Assembly: GCA_965644295.1 (NCBI GenBank)
Contig: CBFFRP010000371.1
Span: 186,001-250,000, forward strand
Direction: 5' to 3'
Source: Paraphysomonas bandaiensis
Lineage: Eukaryota > Chrysophyceae
DNA length: 64,000 bases
Shown here: one piece after another, positions 1-9,573 of the stretch
Numbering within the stretch: position 1 is the stretch's first letter
Layout of the letters: the number at the start of each line of letters is the position of its first letter
Notes under the pieces: model-generated
Database searches by the model: none
What the model was told of the DNA's origin: nothing
The model's input: the letters and a program-made list of their open reading frames with translations, nothing else
Translations under genes and position numbers: made by a program

Positions 1-116
1 GTGGCCGGATGCAAGCATATTTCAAATAATTTTGGATGAATATGGTGATGTTGACGTCAGCGATGATGGATCAGAGGATGAGGACGAGGTGGATTTTTAT
101 TAGCTATAAGCAGTTG
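1..116 (+). pseudogene. hAT transposase C-terminal fragment (copy 1)
   Basis: The window opens inside the 3' end of a hAT-type transposase reading frame (WPDASIFQIILDEY, then an acidic tail rich in Asp and Glu, stop TAG near 103). The same end occurs more completely at 13390-13592 and 63690-63904, where it is preceded by the SAAKLIISVLRK motif of the hAT dimerisation domain. The piece is truncated by the window edge, so nothing can be said about the 5' part. It forms the first part of a 306-bp direct repeat shared with 13490-13795. Confidence 0.7.
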
Positions 117-306
117 TTACTTACTAATACTAAAAATTGAATCTACGGATGTGTTTACTTACTGCTTAGTCATACTAATATATTGCAATATATTGTAATT
201 GTGTTGTTGAGCCTGCTTAAAATCTCCATCAACAATAGTATTGATAGAACGCTAACTTACAATAGTATTGCAATATATTGTTTCCTAGCCCTGATCTGGA
301 GGTGTA
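1..306. repeat. 306-bp direct repeat, left copy (pairs with 13490-13795)
   Basis: By eye, bases 1-306 match 13490-13795 with no difference. The repeat runs from the hAT transposase tail through about 190 bp of AT-rich sequence and ends in the LRR-gene motif TCTGGAGGTGTA. The left copy continues into LRR-gene sequence. The right copy switches to unrelated AT-rich DNA. Identity over this length implies a recent duplication, or an assembly duplication. Confidence 0.85.
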
Positions 307-890
307 CCGCAAGGGCTATTTTACGCCAGGAGGATGAACATACAGCCTTTCTAGATTTCGCTACGGTCGATGGTAAAACTGGTGGGGTTTTTGAAAGATC
401 GATAGTCACTATACGCAGTACGCACTGGCGTTAGCTCTACAGGAAATCGATGATCATGAATCGGATCTAAGTCGTCCATCGACGGAATTCAATAAAATTA
501 GTGTTTCAAAGTCTGGCACACCATTGTTTCCAACCAGAGCTGACGCAGCACGGCATATTCAAAGTAGCGATAGATCGCTGCAGAAGAACTGAGTTTAGCC
601 CTTCAAGGAAGTGATAATGTTTAAGAATGGCGTTGCTGTGTTACCAGATGGGTCAAGGGTTTCCGAGCACGACTGATTGCTGGATGGTTTATTGAATGGA
701 ATTTCGCTAAGGAAATTGATGGTGTAGGAGATTTAGATTCCGCCTGGGTTGACGGTAAGAGTTATTTTAAGCAATTTTAATCAGCAAGTTGTTGTGAGGA
801 ATCCAATCCTTTAAAAATCATGAAAACTAGAAGTAATTGCTATAGAGATTGTTTTTCACTTTAACTGTAATGAAATTGTACGCAGTATAA
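299..890 (+). pseudogene. LRR receptor fragment (copy C) with internal deletion and insertion
   Basis: Bases 299-395 read like copy A around 10820-10857 (GGTGTACCGC, then ACGCCAGGAGGAT) and then jump to the sequence matching 12765-12815, which encodes AFLDFTTGDGKTDGVFE. About 1.9 kb of the gene, including its membrane part, is therefore absent. About 380 bp of unrelated DNA follows. Bases 783-890 then match the last codons and 3' flank of copy A (12835-12925; the protein end is close to QDVSNPIL). This is a decayed third copy of the LRR receptor gene family and cannot be functional. Confidence 0.7.
405..775 (+). pseudogene. Unidentified coding-like insert inside LRR copy C
   Basis: This insert carries two coding-looking stretches. 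One is an open frame at about 410-592 (contains EIDDHESDLSRPS and ends at TGA). The other is a later frame at about 628-765 (contains RLIAGWFIEWNFAKEID). They are in different frames and separated by stops, so it looks like a decayed gene piece, probably from a transposon. I do not recognise the family. Confidence 0.35.
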
Positions 891-891
891 T

Positions 892-1203
892 CCCTCAACA
901 AAGTCGGACTCGCACCTTTTCGTGGTGTTCTGGGGGATAAGTACCGGATATATTTCTCCGGTAAACTAAGGCGAGCCGCATATATATAGTCAGAAAATAT
1001 TGTTGTTCTGCCCACTCATATAGCCTAATGCATGTTGTGTGGTACAAGGGGCACTAGTGAGTTACTTACAAGTTGTGTACTGTGTATAGACAACATTGGG
1101 CCTTGACAAATTAACAGGCATCTGGGTATGGCCCCACCTCAAGGTCATCCGGGGTATGAGGCTGCCTACTGAAGCCAAACATCCGGGCTGTTCACCTTAA
1201 GGC
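892..1203 (+). repeat. R2 dispersed repeat, copy a, 5' part
   Basis: This is the first part of a repeat family (R2) seen at least eight times in the window. It begins CCCTCAACAAAGTCGGACTC and continues through a GTGGTGTTCTGGGGGATAAG segment and GGGCC/CCGGGGTA minisatellite units. Copy a is interrupted at about 1203 and resumes at 2319. Other copies: 20020-20445 (-), 20622-20775 (+), 20801-21306 (+), 35525-36032 (-), 42245-42432 (-), 46851-47250 (+), 62639-62800 (+). No open reading frame is conserved among copies, so it is probably non-autonomous. Confidence 0.8.
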
Positions 1204-2318
1204 CACAAAGGGAATGTATATAATCTGATTATTTAGCAATATAGGCATGTAAGTGTTTAAACTATAAACAGAAATCTATCTAATACTTTAATACTAATAT
1301 CCACCAATAGTGTCTGTTCATTCATATATACACTAATTGAGTTATTAAGCCGTGAGCTCTATTACAACAACATGACTTCAGAAGTTGTATTAAGATTCAC
1401 ATGCTATTTACTAGTAGCTGAAGGCTCATTCATGTATTTTCTAGTATTATTGTCTAAATAAGTATGGAATTGTTTTACAAATTACAGCCTGGCCTAAACG
1501 AACTGAACTTTCATATTATTTCACTCTCATAATACCATCACGCACCATTAATCTGCAATTCAAGCCGTGAAAAGTGTCAATGATCTTTTTCAAAGGTCAC
1601 AACCACACAAGGAGTGAAAATATTTCAATAGCATCCACGATGTCCTATACTAATGAATACACCCTCACGTATCCCTTTGATGTACAATGCAGAGTGAAGT
1701 GGTACACAGAATTACGAAAAACGTTTTAATTCGGGAAATTTCTATAATTGGGAGTTCTCTGTACCATGTATAATATCGCTCTCCCTGTCGACGTAAACGA
1801 GCCTGCTGGTGCAATCAATGTTCACAAATATGACAACTGTATATTATTACCCTTTCTTATCATTTCAATAGATTAGGGTTAGGGTTAGGGTTAGGGTTAG
1901 TCAGCGGGTGAAAAGTTAGCAACAGAGCATGTCCGTCAAGTGTAAATTTGTGAATGAGGTGAATTCAACATATGTCTATGACATTATTAGCCAGGAATTT
2001 TTGAGAGCCAAAGACTAAAAGGTGTATCTTACAACGTTCAATAATTGAAATGTTGGGAGAGAGCTTACCCTTACAATAGTGTCATACCACTACGATTTTG
2101 ATTGCCTAAATACATAGAGTTATACAGTTTGTACTAGTTGTGTGGTTGGAGCATATGGTTGTGTGCATATTGTAAGCATTACTTTCTGCAATTGTTATCA
2201 CTCATTGATACAGAATCTCCTCCACGAAGTCCTACCCCAAGGGGTGTCCCCTGACTAACCCCATCTACACTTTCAAGACTCACGTCTATAGTCTATAGAG
2301 ATCTTCTACACATACAAG
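1204..2318. other. 1.1-kb insertion splitting R2 copy a; no gene seen
   Basis: In uninterrupted R2 copies the sequences on either side of this segment are adjacent, so this 1.1 kb was inserted into the repeat or represents a rearrangement join. It contains a telomere-type block at 1873-1900. I see no convincing coding sequence and no clear terminal inverted repeats. Confidence 0.55.
1873..1900 (+). repeat. Interstitial telomere-type repeat (TTAGGG)4.7
   Basis: Almost five exact TTAGGG units stand alone inside unique-looking DNA. TTAGGG is the telomere unit of many animals, fungi and protists. An internal block can come from chromosome-end fusion or from telomerase-mediated break repair. It is oriented as a G-rich strand running 5' to 3' rightward. 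Confidence 0.9.
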
Positions 2319-2500
2319 AACTGAAGTGGTCGCGCCTTGGTGACTTGCGGCGACGCACAAGCAGCTTCTGTAGCGACACATAGTAGGATATGAGGATTTG
2401 TGTTAGTTAGTTACAGGTAGAAGTCGATCTAGCTTGACTAGTCTTCATCTAACTACTTATCCGGTGTTGGTTCTTGACGCCCACTGCTAATAATAAGACT
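2319..2500 (+). repeat. R2 dispersed repeat, copy a, 3' part
   Basis: This matches the 3' part of R2 (compare 21130-21306): GAAGTGGTCG, CACAAGCAGCTTC, TAGTAGGATA, then AACGCC and GCTAATAATAAGACTTT at the end. It completes copy a after the 1204-2318 insertion. Confidence 0.75.
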
Positions 2501-2674
2501 TTCAATATTGCAATTATCACAATTCTTAATCAGGGCCAACAAAAGGCAGGGATTAATAGCTCACCCAAGGAGGCATCCACACTTACATTCAATATTGCAA
2601 TTATCACAATTCTTAATCAGGGCCAACAAAAGGCAGGGATTAATAGCTCACCCAAGGAGTCATCCACACTTACA
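2501..2674 (+). repeat. Two-copy tandem duplication, 87-bp unit
   Basis: The unit beginning TTCAATATTGCAATTATCAC occurs at 2501-2587 and again at 2588-2674 with about one base different (GAGGCATCC against GAGTCATCC). It lies directly after the 3' end of the R2 repeat. Open frames crossing it arise only because 87 is a multiple of three. I do not regard them as genes. Confidence 0.9.
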
Positions 2675-2893
2675 TACACCAGCAAATGTCAATTGGTATA
2701 TAACACAGTTGACTATAGATCGATGTATTCTATGTTGATATCATATCGTGTTGCCTTAGTATACGTTTATGTATTCAGGTACAATAGTCGCCCTACATGA
2801 CACCTGCGAGACAACATACCTATGTAGCTCCACTCTCTAGGCTATCTACAGTTATTCCACATAAAGGCATGTGCAACAAATTATATTCTATAT

Positions 2894-3376
2894 CTACTTT
2901 GTGCTCTCGGGTTCCTGATCTGGTTCAGTTTTTTCCAGGGATGGAGGAATCTGACTAAGTGGTACAAGTACTAAATCATGTTTGAAGAGCTCCGGAATAA
3001 CCGATACTATCAATTGATCCTCTCTATCCGGATGTATTAATTTAACTTTTGTTTCTGTTTTTTTAACATATCCATATTGCCATTTTGTTAAATCATTCTT
3101 TGGACGATCATATAAATTTGGTAATCTGGACATAATAAATAATGCTTCTTGATAAAGTAAACTCCTTCTATTCATATGATTTGATGTGTTGTATTGTATC
3201 ATAGTTCTTAACATAATAAAATTAACTTTTCTTGCATCAATTTGTATTTCACCAATAGATGGACTGAGACCAGTAGGGAAATCATCAACTAGATATCCAT
3301 GTGAGTGTGTAACAGGCATGTTTTGACCATATACACGAATTGTTAAACGAATATAACGATTACTTCTGTTTTCCAT
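2894..3376 (-). CDS. Hypothetical 160-aa protein
   Basis: An intronless open frame of 160 codons starts at an ATG at 3376 (MENRSNRYIRLTIRVYGQNM) and ends at 2894. The protein is hydrophilic, with no signal peptide and no membrane segment. It has a basic middle (RKVNFIMLRTMIQYNTSN) and an acidic, proline-containing C-terminus (SLEKTEPDQEPESTK). Codons are AT-rich, unlike the neighbouring transposon remnants, which suggests a host exon. I do not recognise the family. It could be a complete small gene or the 5' exon of a gene truncated at 2890 by the repeat block to its left. Confidence 0.5.
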   Translation of the reverse strand: MENRSNRYIRLTIRVYGQNMPVTHSHGYLVDDFPTGLSPSIGEIQIDARKVNFIMLRTMIQYNTSNHMNRRSLLYQEALFIMSRLPNLYDRPKNDLTKWQYGYVKKTETKVKLIHPDREDQLIVSVIPELFKHDLVLVPLSQIPPSLEKTEPDQEPESTK

Positions 3377-3466
3377 TGTACGAATAGGAGAGAGAGGTGT
3401 GATAGTAGTGAGGGAAAGGAATTGAGATGGAGATAGAGTTGTAACATAGATCGTTAACTGTTACAT

Positions 3467-3738
3467 ACATACATACCTACATACATACCTACATACCTAC
3501 ATACATACCTACATACATACATACATACATACATACATACATACATACATACATACATACATACATACATACATACATACATACATACATACATACATGC
3601 ATACATACATACATACATACATACATACATACATACATACATACATACATACATACATACATACATACATACATACATACATACATACATACATACATAC
3701 ATACATACATACATACATGCATACATACATACATACAT
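3467..3738. repeat. CATA microsatellite
   Basis: About 270 bp of (CATA)n with a few variants (CCTA near the left end, CATG at 3598 and 3718). It is followed directly by GTTACGACCCGTGAGAAAAA and a 41-bp palindrome. Long open frames across it are period-4 artefacts. Confidence 0.98.
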
Positions 3739-3740
3739 AT

Positions 3741-3803
3741 GTTACGACCCGTGAGAAAAATGTGCCAGTCGATGAACTGGCAGTGCCAGTTCATCGACTG
3801 GCA
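3741..3803. repeat. Conserved flank plus 41-bp palindrome next to microsatellite
   Basis: GTTACGACCCGTGAGAAAAA is followed by two perfect 20-bp inverted arms at 3763-3782 and 3784-3803 around a single G. The core of each arm is CCAGTCGATGAACTGGCA or its complement. The same flank and palindrome lie next to another microsatellite at 8220-8283, and one arm is the inner end of the 1.3-kb inverted repeats. It would fold into a strong hairpin or cruciform and looks like the terminus of a mobile element. Confidence 0.85.
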
Positions 3804-3990
3804 GTTTTTGACTATCACTCAAAAACCCACCAAGAAAGTGAGCCCGTCAGTGAAGTGGCTTATCCAGCCGTGTTTTTTTTCATTCCACCCACATACCATC
3901 GTAAGATATCGTAGTTGATGATTATCGCTCAATGCAACAGCCTGATAGTAATATAAGTGCTACATATATCATTGTATCAAACAAGAAGGA

Positions 3991-4808
3991 ATGACATCGG
4001 TGGTTAAAACTGTCTCATCAGGGAGCACTGTACGACCAGAAGTTGCATCGTCAGTAGACGACAACACTAGATCTATCACTGATTCCATTAAAATTGAAGA
4101 ACACAAACGACTGTTCTATCTGAATGCACAAAACGCTTTCGCAAATTCAATTAAAATTTTCTATCAGTCGAAATACCTTGAGATCGTCGAGTCGATGAAA
4201 TCATTTGACTCCAAGCCTCATAGGAACCGCTCCTGTCTAGACTACCGATGGCTCCTGTTGCAGTATTGGTAAATGAGCACGGTGATACTCCATCAAGAGG
4301 GGCGAAAAGTAAAGCAGTGAGTGCCGCACTAGCTGAACAATGCGAAAGGATGAAAAGATTTTCCACGTCTGGCACTCCAACCGACGAGGCGGAAGTCCTA
4401 CAGGTGGGTAGTGTTGTTTTAGTCAAACCACATCAGGTGGACCGAGGACAAGTTGATGAAATCAGGTTTCCAGTTGTTGTTGTTGAGGTTACCCCCAATG
4501 AATTACTTCGTCTGTACGCTCCCGGGGGAGTTTTAAACTCGTGTTATAACCGATCAGATCTGATTCACGAGCCAAATAAGACCCCTGCTTCATACCAACG
4601 TCATCTTGGAAACTATGAGAACTGGAGAAATTGAAGACTATATCAGAGAGAGAAGCTGCAACTATGTTTTCTCCATCCCTTGGACAGGGGTTTAGTAATT
4701 GTAGTTGCAAGGGTAAGTGCAACAGTAATAAATGTGTGTGCAAGAAGAATGGATTTCTCTGTAACTAGGTGCCACAAAAGCAATTTGCTTGCGTATTGTA
4801 ACAAGTAG
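3991..4808 (+). pseudogene. Ginger/KRBA2-type integrase-transposase, C-terminal remnant
   Basis: Several frames together resemble the C-terminus of DDE integrase-like transposases related to KRBA2/Ginger elements. Frame one (3991-4272) has an AFANSIKIFYQSK helix. Frame two (4248-4634) has the VGSVVLVKPHQVDRGQVDE motif, like the VRVPVPxVDRGRGD core of the family, then GGVLNSCYNRSDL. A third frame (about 4636-4770) has a cysteine motif CSCKGKCNSNKCVCKKNG. CHKSNLLAYCNK completes it in a fourth frame, ending at TAG 4806-4808. Frameshifts and a stop after LCN make it a pseudogene. The catalytic integrase core is not present. Confidence 0.7.
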
Positions 4809-4884
4809 TTGGTGCCATAGTAAACTACAGACTACTACTTAACTGAGTAGAAAAACAACCTTAACAAGTAACATGAATCTTATT

Positions 4885-6196
4885 TGGTACTGGTTGCATG
4901 AATCTTATTAGCAACTAGTGATATATAAATCGCTATTTATTAACATCATCAGTACATCAGCTCTAAGTATTTTAGTAGCTATTTACCTTAATATTGTGTC
5001 CACTGTCTGCAGATGATATATGTAATGAATAGAGTGTAGAAAGCCTATCACATAATAGCCATATTATTGAGTAGATCTTGATTCATATAGAGTCGATATT
5101 CATAATAATTGTACATATTCAAACATGGAATATGTACAAGCGAAAGCATATACAATAGAGAGCTCATAGTATAAAATAACCCCATAGCTGGTTACTACAA
5201 GTAACATGAATATTATTTGCTACTAGTGATATAAACTAACATCACTAGTACATCAGTTATAACTAATGTAATCAGTTGTTATCGTACAGCCTATAAGGAG
5301 TATCCGCTGTCATCATATATGTAATGAATATAGAGTATCATCTGTACAATAGTACTACATTAATTAAAAACATCAGTATATCAGTTATAAGTAATTTAGT
5401 CACTATTTACCTTGTTATCGTGTCCACTGTATGGGGAAGTGGACCAACTAATGTCCCCCAGGGACACAGCACTCTGCAGTTGATGTAACGCACATACTGG
5501 AAGAATTCCTCACCACGGGTTAATGGCACCGTCGAAGATCCGATGCGAACTTACTCACAGACATTGGTCCAAAGCTAGGAGATATTACAGACCCCAACCA
5601 CCAATGGGACCTACATCAATACATCCTCAGGCGAGACAGCACGTACGCTACACAAACGCAGCGAGACCCGCAGTGGAACGAGGCTCCCACACAAACTCCA
5701 TCCAATCCGCACCCATAACTCCCCTAACACTACATCTCTTTCCCAGACCGCATACGCGAAACGGTATACGTCTGGAACAAATCCTATGCAATGGGAAGAA
5801 ATCGAGTCAAAAGCAAAACCGGGAATGACCAGACAACAGCTGCCGCATGCATAGACTGTAGAATCACCAATCAGAGAATATGACAAACCAAGTTAGTAAG
5901 ACTATACATAGCTTCTAGTCACAACCGTTCCCATGTAAAAATAAGATATTCTTATGTCTTATCCATGCTCTCATGAAGAAGGAAGTAGCACTGAAGAGGG
6001 ATACAGATATCTATCTTGATACTGAAGGCTGGTAGGCTGGAATAGCATCTTGTGGGCTAATAATCAGGAGCTCTTATGATACTAGTTATGAGATGCTGTC
6101 TACGCTGGGAATCCGAGTGGACTTGCTGTATACTTGACTGTATTTCCCGTATATCGTTTCCTTTCAACATCATCAAACCAGTCGATGAACTGGCAG
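4885..6196 (-). mobile_element. 1,312-bp inverted-repeat element, left arm (element E, minus)
   Basis: This arm is the reverse complement of 8262-9573, with equal length and no difference noticed by eye. The outer end reads TGGTACTGGTTGCATGAATC. The inner end reads CCAGTCGATGAACTGGCAG and directly abuts LRR-gene sequence at 6197. It contains a decayed open frame near 5560-5890 (VWNKSYAMGRNR) that resembles MWNKSFSIGKNR in the open frame at 19474-19947. A diverged piece of the same element lies at 56980-57120. It is probably a non-autonomous transposable element. Confidence 0.85.
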
Positions 6197-7665
6197 TTTA
6201 TGTTGAACATCATTTTAGCCAATGGTACAAGATTATATATAGATTCTGGAAGAGATCCTGTTAGCCAGTTTTGGTCCCCATATAAGGATACCAAGTTGGT
6301 TAAGTTTCCTATAGAAGACGGAAGCGAGGAAGAAAAGAAATTCGAGCTCAGACTCACACTCTTTAACGCAGTCATCATTCCGAAATCGACCGGAAGACTA
6401 TTGGTGAAATAGTTATCAGAAATGTCCATATACTCCAATGATGTGAGCATGGAAAGACCATCAGGAAGCTTTCCAGTTAATGCATTGTCATAAAAGTAAA
6501 GCCTATCTACTAATTTCAGGTTGGATATCATGGAGGATACTGTACCAGAGAGCAAATTAGTGGACAGATAGAGTCTGCCCAAGTGGTTGGACTCGTAAAT
6601 TGAATCTGGAATATGTCCTGTGAATAAATTACCATCTAACCCTAAATAGTGAAGTTGCGATAGATTTCTCAATGAAAACAAATTTCCAGTGAGTGCATTT
6701 TTCGACAGTCTTAACTCACTTACTTCAACGAGATTCCCAACAGAGTGTGGTAGTGATCCATAGATACCTACTTGTTCCAAGGCCAAATATTCAAGTTTCG
6801 AAAGAGATCCAATGTTCTCAAGTAGTGTACCATGAATGGAATTAAAAGATAAGTCCAAAAACGTTAAGTCGTGCAACAGCAAAACATTTGAGGGAAAGGT
6901 ACAATTTAAATAGTTAGCCCAGTGGTTGAGGGTTTGCATTCTCTCCCAGTCGCCTATTTTGCAAGGTCCAGTTAAACGGTTTGACCGAAATGAAATATAA
7001 TCCAGATTAGACAATCGCAATATACACTCCGGGATTGTTCCATATATATGATTATATGACAAATCCAAATGCGTGAGTTTAGTACCAGAACATAAATCGG
7101 AGTCTTCAATGGCACTAAATATCCCTTCCACTAAACGGAGTTGCTTTAAATTTGGCAGTTCAAATACTAATGACGGTATGGCACCTGACAATGTCGTGAT
7201 ATCAAGATCTAGAGTTTCGAGAAGCTGTAATTTCATGATACTGTGCGGCAATGTCCCAACTATTTTGTGGTTAGTTTGTAATCTCAAATACGTGAGTTGG
7301 GATAAGTTTCCAATCTCATATGGAAGACTGCCCGCTAATTCATAGTCATCTAAATACAACTCAACTATATGGCAGGTCGTGTTACTATCATCGGTGCAGT
7401 TCTCGGGTGGATTCGAGCACTGAATGCCCTGCCAGACAGTGTGATTGTCGTTACAGGGGTTGATTTCAGTGAGGATTGTATTAAAATGCCATCGAGCTCC
7501 ATATGACTCATTTCTCCACAACCACTCATCTCCATGAGTGTCATTATACAGGGCCCATAGGGCATCAATCTCCTCTACAGGTACTGGAGAAGAAAGCGTG
7601 GATTGTGTGGAGATAAGGAGTAGGATCCCTGTGGTTAGTATAATGGACTGCATGTTTATCAGCAA
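6197..7665 (-). pseudogene. LRR receptor copy A, 5' half (inverted)
   Basis: Starts at ATG 7665 with an N-terminal signal peptide (MLINMQSIILTTGILLLIS) and the cap typical of plant-type LRR proteins (ALYNDTHGDEWLW). About 18 LRRs of 23-24 residues with the NxLxGxLPxxIGNL pattern follow. The frame matches copy B (25662-22909) residue for residue with scattered substitutions up to LAKMMFNIN. There, at 6197, it runs into the end of element E and gains a foreign tail. The rest of the gene continues on the opposite strand at 9574. Without the second half the product would be a secreted LRR fragment of about 490 residues. Confidence 0.9.
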
Positions 7666-7928
7666 CTAACACCTACACGCATACTCATACATAAGGCTCC
7701 TATACGACATCTCACACATGATGAGAGTGAAGTGAAGTGAAGTGAAGACGAAGTCTAGAAGTGTTTGAGGTGCAGCAGTGCACATAAGCACATCTAACAA
7801 CAGGCAGGACTGCTGTATACCAATCAACGTTCTGTATATTTGGTATATACGGTAGATTTGTACGTACAATACTGGTAGGAATCCTACTGTACAATATGTG
7901 TACAAAAATTTTCACCATATCCTACTCA
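7666..7928 (-). promoter_or_regulatory. Upstream region of LRR copy A
   Basis: Bases 7666-7840 match the region upstream of LRR copy B (25663-25830), including the AGTGA-type direct repeats (GTGAAGTGAAGTGAAGTGAAG). The promoter was therefore duplicated together with the gene, and it moved with the 5' half when that half was inverted. Copy A has one extra GATGA unit. Similarity ends at about 7840, and a microsatellite begins at 7929. No individual promoter element could be assigned. Confidence 0.45.
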
Positions 7929-8219
7929 TGTATGTATGTAGGTAGGTAGGTATATATATACGTATGTACGTACGTATGTATGTATGTATGTATGTATGTA
8001 TGTATGTATGTTGTATGTATGTATGTATGTATGTATGTATGTATGTATGTATGTATGTATGTATGTATGTATGTATGTATGTATGTATGTATGTATGTAT
8101 GTATGTATGTATGTATGTATGTATGTATGTATGTATGTATGTATGTATGTATGTATGTATGTATGTATGTATGTATGTATGTATGTATGTATGTATGTAT
8201 GTATGTATGTATGTATGTG
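7929..8219. repeat. TATG microsatellite
   Basis: About 290 bp of (TATG)n begins with GTAG and GTAC variants and has one slipped unit at 8010-8012. It leads directly into GTTACGACCCGTGAGAAAAA. At 3467-3738 the same flank is preceded by (CATA)n, the complementary strand of this repeat. Long open frames crossing it are artefacts. Confidence 0.98.
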
Positions 8220-8283
8220 TTACGACCCGTGAGAAAAATAAACCAGTCGATGAACTGGCAGCTGCCAGTTCATCGACTGGTTT
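8220..8283. repeat. 44-bp perfect palindrome at the inner boundary of the right arm
   Basis: After the conserved TTACGACCCGTGAGAAAAA flank, bases 8240-8261 and 8262-8283 are perfect inverted copies (core CCAGTCGATGAACTGGCAG). The centre of symmetry coincides with the start of the right inverted-repeat arm. It looks like two element termini joined head to head. Confidence 0.85.
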
Positions 8284-9573
8284 GATGATGTTGAAAGGAA
8301 ACGATATACGGGAAATACAGTCAAGTATACAGCAAGTCCACTCGGATTCCCAGCGTAGACAGCATCTCATAACTAGTATCATAAGAGCTCCTGATTATTA
8401 GCCCACAAGATGCTATTCCAGCCTACCAGCCTTCAGTATCAAGATAGATATCTGTATCCCTCTTCAGTGCTACTTCCTTCTTCATGAGAGCATGGATAAG
8501 ACATAAGAATATCTTATTTTTACATGGGAACGGTTGTGACTAGAAGCTATGTATAGTCTTACTAACTTGGTTTGTCATATTCTCTGATTGGTGATTCTAC
8601 AGTCTATGCATGCGGCAGCTGTTGTCTGGTCATTCCCGGTTTTGCTTTTGACTCGATTTCTTCCCATTGCATAGGATTTGTTCCAGACGTATACCGTTTC
8701 GCGTATGCGGTCTGGGAAAGAGATGTAGTGTTAGGGGAGTTATGGGTGCGGATTGGATGGAGTTTGTGTGGGAGCCTCGTTCCACTGCGGGTCTCGCTGC
8801 GTTTGTGTAGCGTACGTGCTGTCTCGCCTGAGGATGTATTGATGTAGGTCCCATTGGTGGTTGGGGTCTGTAATATCTCCTAGCTTTGGACCAATGTCTG
8901 TGAGTAAGTTCGCATCGGATCTTCGACGGTGCCATTAACCCGTGGTGAGGAATTCTTCCAGTATGTGCGTTACATCAACTGCAGAGTGCTGTGTCCCTGG
9001 GGGACATTAGTTGGTCCACTTCCCCATACAGTGGACACGATAACAAGGTAAATAGTGACTAAATTACTTATAACTGATATACTGATGTTTTTAATTAATG
9101 TAGTACTATTGTACAGATGATACTCTATATTCATTACATATATGATGACAGCGGATACTCCTTATAGGCTGTACGATAACAACTGATTACATTAGTTATA
9201 ACTGATGTACTAGTGATGTTAGTTTATATCACTAGTAGCAAATAATATTCATGTTACTTGTAGTAACCAGCTATGGGGTTATTTTATACTATGAGCTCTC
9301 TATTGTATATGCTTTCGCTTGTACATATTCCATGTTTGAATATGTACAATTATTATGAATATCGACTCTATATGAATCAAGATCTACTCAATAATATGGC
9401 TATTATGTGATAGGCTTTCTACACTCTATTCATTACATATATCATCTGCAGACAGTGGACACAATATTAAGGTAAATAGCTACTAAAATACTTAGAGCTG
9501 ATGTACTGATGATGTTAATAAATAGCGATTTATATATCACTAGTTGCTAATAAGATTCATGCAACCAGTACCA
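8262..9573 (+). mobile_element. 1,312-bp inverted-repeat element, right arm (element E, plus)
   Basis: Reverse complement of 4885-6196. Its right end (GCAACCAGTACCA) directly abuts the 3' half of LRR copy A at about 9574. Comparison with intact sequence in copy B (24170-24215) shows that E sits between the codons for LAK-xx-xN and the CxDIGRL segment, with a few target bases altered. The left end is half of the 44-bp palindrome. No intact protein-coding gene is present. Confidence 0.85.

Noticed and set aside
2474-2800. 108-codon frame with an internal 29-residue repeat
   Set aside because: The repeat is the 87-bp tandem duplication after R2. Two frames are equally open and no start context or homology supports a protein.
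3467-3803. CRISPR-like array (short repeats plus palindrome)
   Set aside because: The tract is a simple 4-bp microsatellite without spacers, in a eukaryotic context.
5523-5886. Two overlapping open frames in element E (101 and 91 codons), duplicated at 8572-8935
   Set aside because: They are duplicated only because the arms are duplicated, they overlap on opposite strands, and a third frame shows a decayed transposon ORF instead.
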